Of a stretch of 41,696 bases of DNA, positions 40,352 through 41,696 are shown in pieces. Numbering within the stretch: the first letter of the stretch is position 1; the number at the start of each line of letters is the position of its first letter. The translations under genes were made by a program, and so were the position numbers. Source of the DNA: Candidatus Fusicatenibacter merdavium (GTDB lineage: Bacteria > Bacillota > Clostridia > Lachnospirales > Lachnospiraceae). The DNA lies in the NCBI GenBank assembly GCA_019115005.1, contig DXEK01000110.1, forward strand, positions 1 to 41,696, written 5' to 3'. The notes beneath the pieces are model-generated. The model had not been told where the DNA came from. It saw nothing but the letters and a program-made list of their open reading frames with translations, and made no database searches.

Positions 40352-41527
40352 ATGACAGAATTTCTTGTGAGAAGATTTGTAAAAAATTATCAGAATACAG
40401 AAGATCTTCGAGTCCGTACCAGCTATGGCGTTTTGTCCAGCTGTGTGGGGATTTTCTGTAATGTTCTGCTGTTCGCTGTGAAACTGGCGATCGGATTTCT
40501 GATGAATTCTCTGGCGATCATGGCGGATGCATTCAATAATCTCTCGGACGCCGCCTCCTCGATCATCAGCTTCGTCGGAGTGAAGATGGCCGGAAAGCCG
40601 GCGGATAAGGAGCATCCGTTCGGACATGGACGGATCGAGTATATTTCGGCGCTGATCGTTGCGTTTCTTGTCATCGAAGTGGGGCTTACCTGTCTCCAGA
40701 GTTCTGTTGAGAAACTGTTTCATCCGGAGGATATTACGTTTGACTGGCTCTCTTTTGTGATCCTGCTGCTGTCGGTTGGTGTGAAGCTGTGGATGTCGTT
40801 TTTTAACAGAAAGCTTGGCCGACGGATCGATTCCAAGGTCATGTTGGCAACGGCGGCGGATTCCGCCGGCGATGTGATCGTGACAAGCGCGACACTTGCT
40901 TCTATATTAATATGTTATTTTACGTCGGTGAACATCGATGCGTTTACCGGAGTGGCAGTGTCCCTGCTGGTAATCTGGGCGGGAATTTCCATTGCGAAGG
41001 ATACGCTGGAGCCGCTGATCGGCCAGAGACCGGATCCGGAACTGTATCATCAGATCCAGGAGATGGTGGAGTCCTACGATGGCATCGTGGGAACCCATGA
41101 CCTGATCATTCACAATTACGGACCGAACCGCAGTATGGCTTCGATCCATGCGGAGGTGCCCAGGGAGACGGATATCGAAGTGTCCCATGAGATCATTGAC
41201 CGGATCGAGAGGGATGTTGCCAGAAAACTGAATATTTTTCTGGTCATTCACATGGACCCGGTGGAGATCCATGATGAGAAAGTGCTGGCTGTGAAGGCGA
41301 AACTGAACGGTGTCGTCCAGGCGCTGGATCCGCAGCTGTCTTTTCATGATTTCCGTGTGGTCAACGGGCAGGAACAGATTAATCTGATCTTTGATCTGGT
41401 GACCCCGTTTTCCTATACGCCGGAGGAGGCGGCGAAGGTGGTCCATCAGGTGAAATCTCTTATGAAGGAAGTAGATTCCAGGTATCAGTGTGTGATAACA
41501 GTAGACAAAGATTATCTGACAGAGTAA
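40352..41527 (+). CDS. Cation diffusion facilitator (CDF) family transporter
   Basis: 391 aa; NSLAIMADAFNNLSDAASSIISFVG, DKEHPFGHGRIEYISAL, ATAADSAGDVIVTSATL, long cytosolic C-terminal domain. Confidence 0.95.
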   Translation: MTEFLVRRFVKNYQNTEDLRVRTSYGVLSSCVGIFCNVLLFAVKLAIGFLMNSLAIMADAFNNLSDAASSIISFVGVKMAGKPADKEHPFGHGRIEYISALIVAFLVIEVGLTCLQSSVEKLFHPEDITFDWLSFVILLLSVGVKLWMSFFNRKLGRRIDSKVMLATAADSAGDVIVTSATLASILICYFTSVNIDAFTGVAVSLLVIWAGISIAKDTLEPLIGQRPDPELYHQIQEMVESYDGIVGTHDLIIHNYGPNRSMASIHAEVPRETDIEVSHEIIDRIERDVARKLNIFLVIHMDPVEIHDEKVLAVKAKLNGVVQALDPQLSFHDFRVVNGQEQINLIFDLVTPFSYTPEEAAKVVHQVKSLMKEVDSRYQCVITVDKDYLTE

Positions 41528-41553
41528 AATATAAATGAGACAAGCGACAAAAG

Positions 41554-41588
41554 GTCATAAATTTCATGCTTGCATGAAAATTTATGAC
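41554..41588 (+). terminator. Hairpin downstream of the CDF gene
   Basis: GTCATAAATTTCATGC tt GCATGAAaATTTATGAC. Confidence 0.6.
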
Positions 41589-41696
41589 TTTGTGGAGCGC
41601 AAAACACCGAAAAGTAGCCATTTTTCGAAGAAAAATGAGCGGATTTGAGGTGTTTTCAGGATTGCGGGAGCACGAAGTGCGGAGCAATCCGTGTCT

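Overview
The window looks like chromosomal DNA from a spore-forming Clostridia/Lachnospiraceae-type Firmicute; this is inferred from spoIIID, gene content and codon style, and no taxonomic search was run. From left to right it contains: (1) the end of an arabinoside operon, with a frameshifted YesL/DUF624 gene and a GH51 arabinofuranosidase; (2) a nucleotidyltransferase-like gene; (3) a complete nine-gene V/A-type ATPase operon on the minus strand (G-C-I-K-F-E-A-B-D); (4) trmB; (5) a LacI-regulated fructan/sucrose locus with a GH32 remnant, a GH13, a frameshifted GH32 and an intact GH32; (6) tRNA-Lys(CTT), a histidine phosphatase and spoIIID; (7) a second arabinoside locus (SBP, two permeases, GH51, LacI); (8) a TauE/SafE, amidohydrolase and membrane-protein cluster that ends in a deletion scar joining the 3' remnants of two divergent genes; (9) two paralogous SAM methyltransferases directly upstream of a five-gene Ni/peptide-type ABC importer; (10) a candidate structured ncRNA on the minus strand; (11) a roughly 680-bp non-coding palindromic island; and (12) a CDF cation transporter. 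The island is the most unusual feature. It has two large inverted-repeat elements facing each other. Their outer arms differ in sequence but self-pair, and their shared core shows compensatory changes between the copies. No CRISPR array, rRNA, transposase or prophage was seen.
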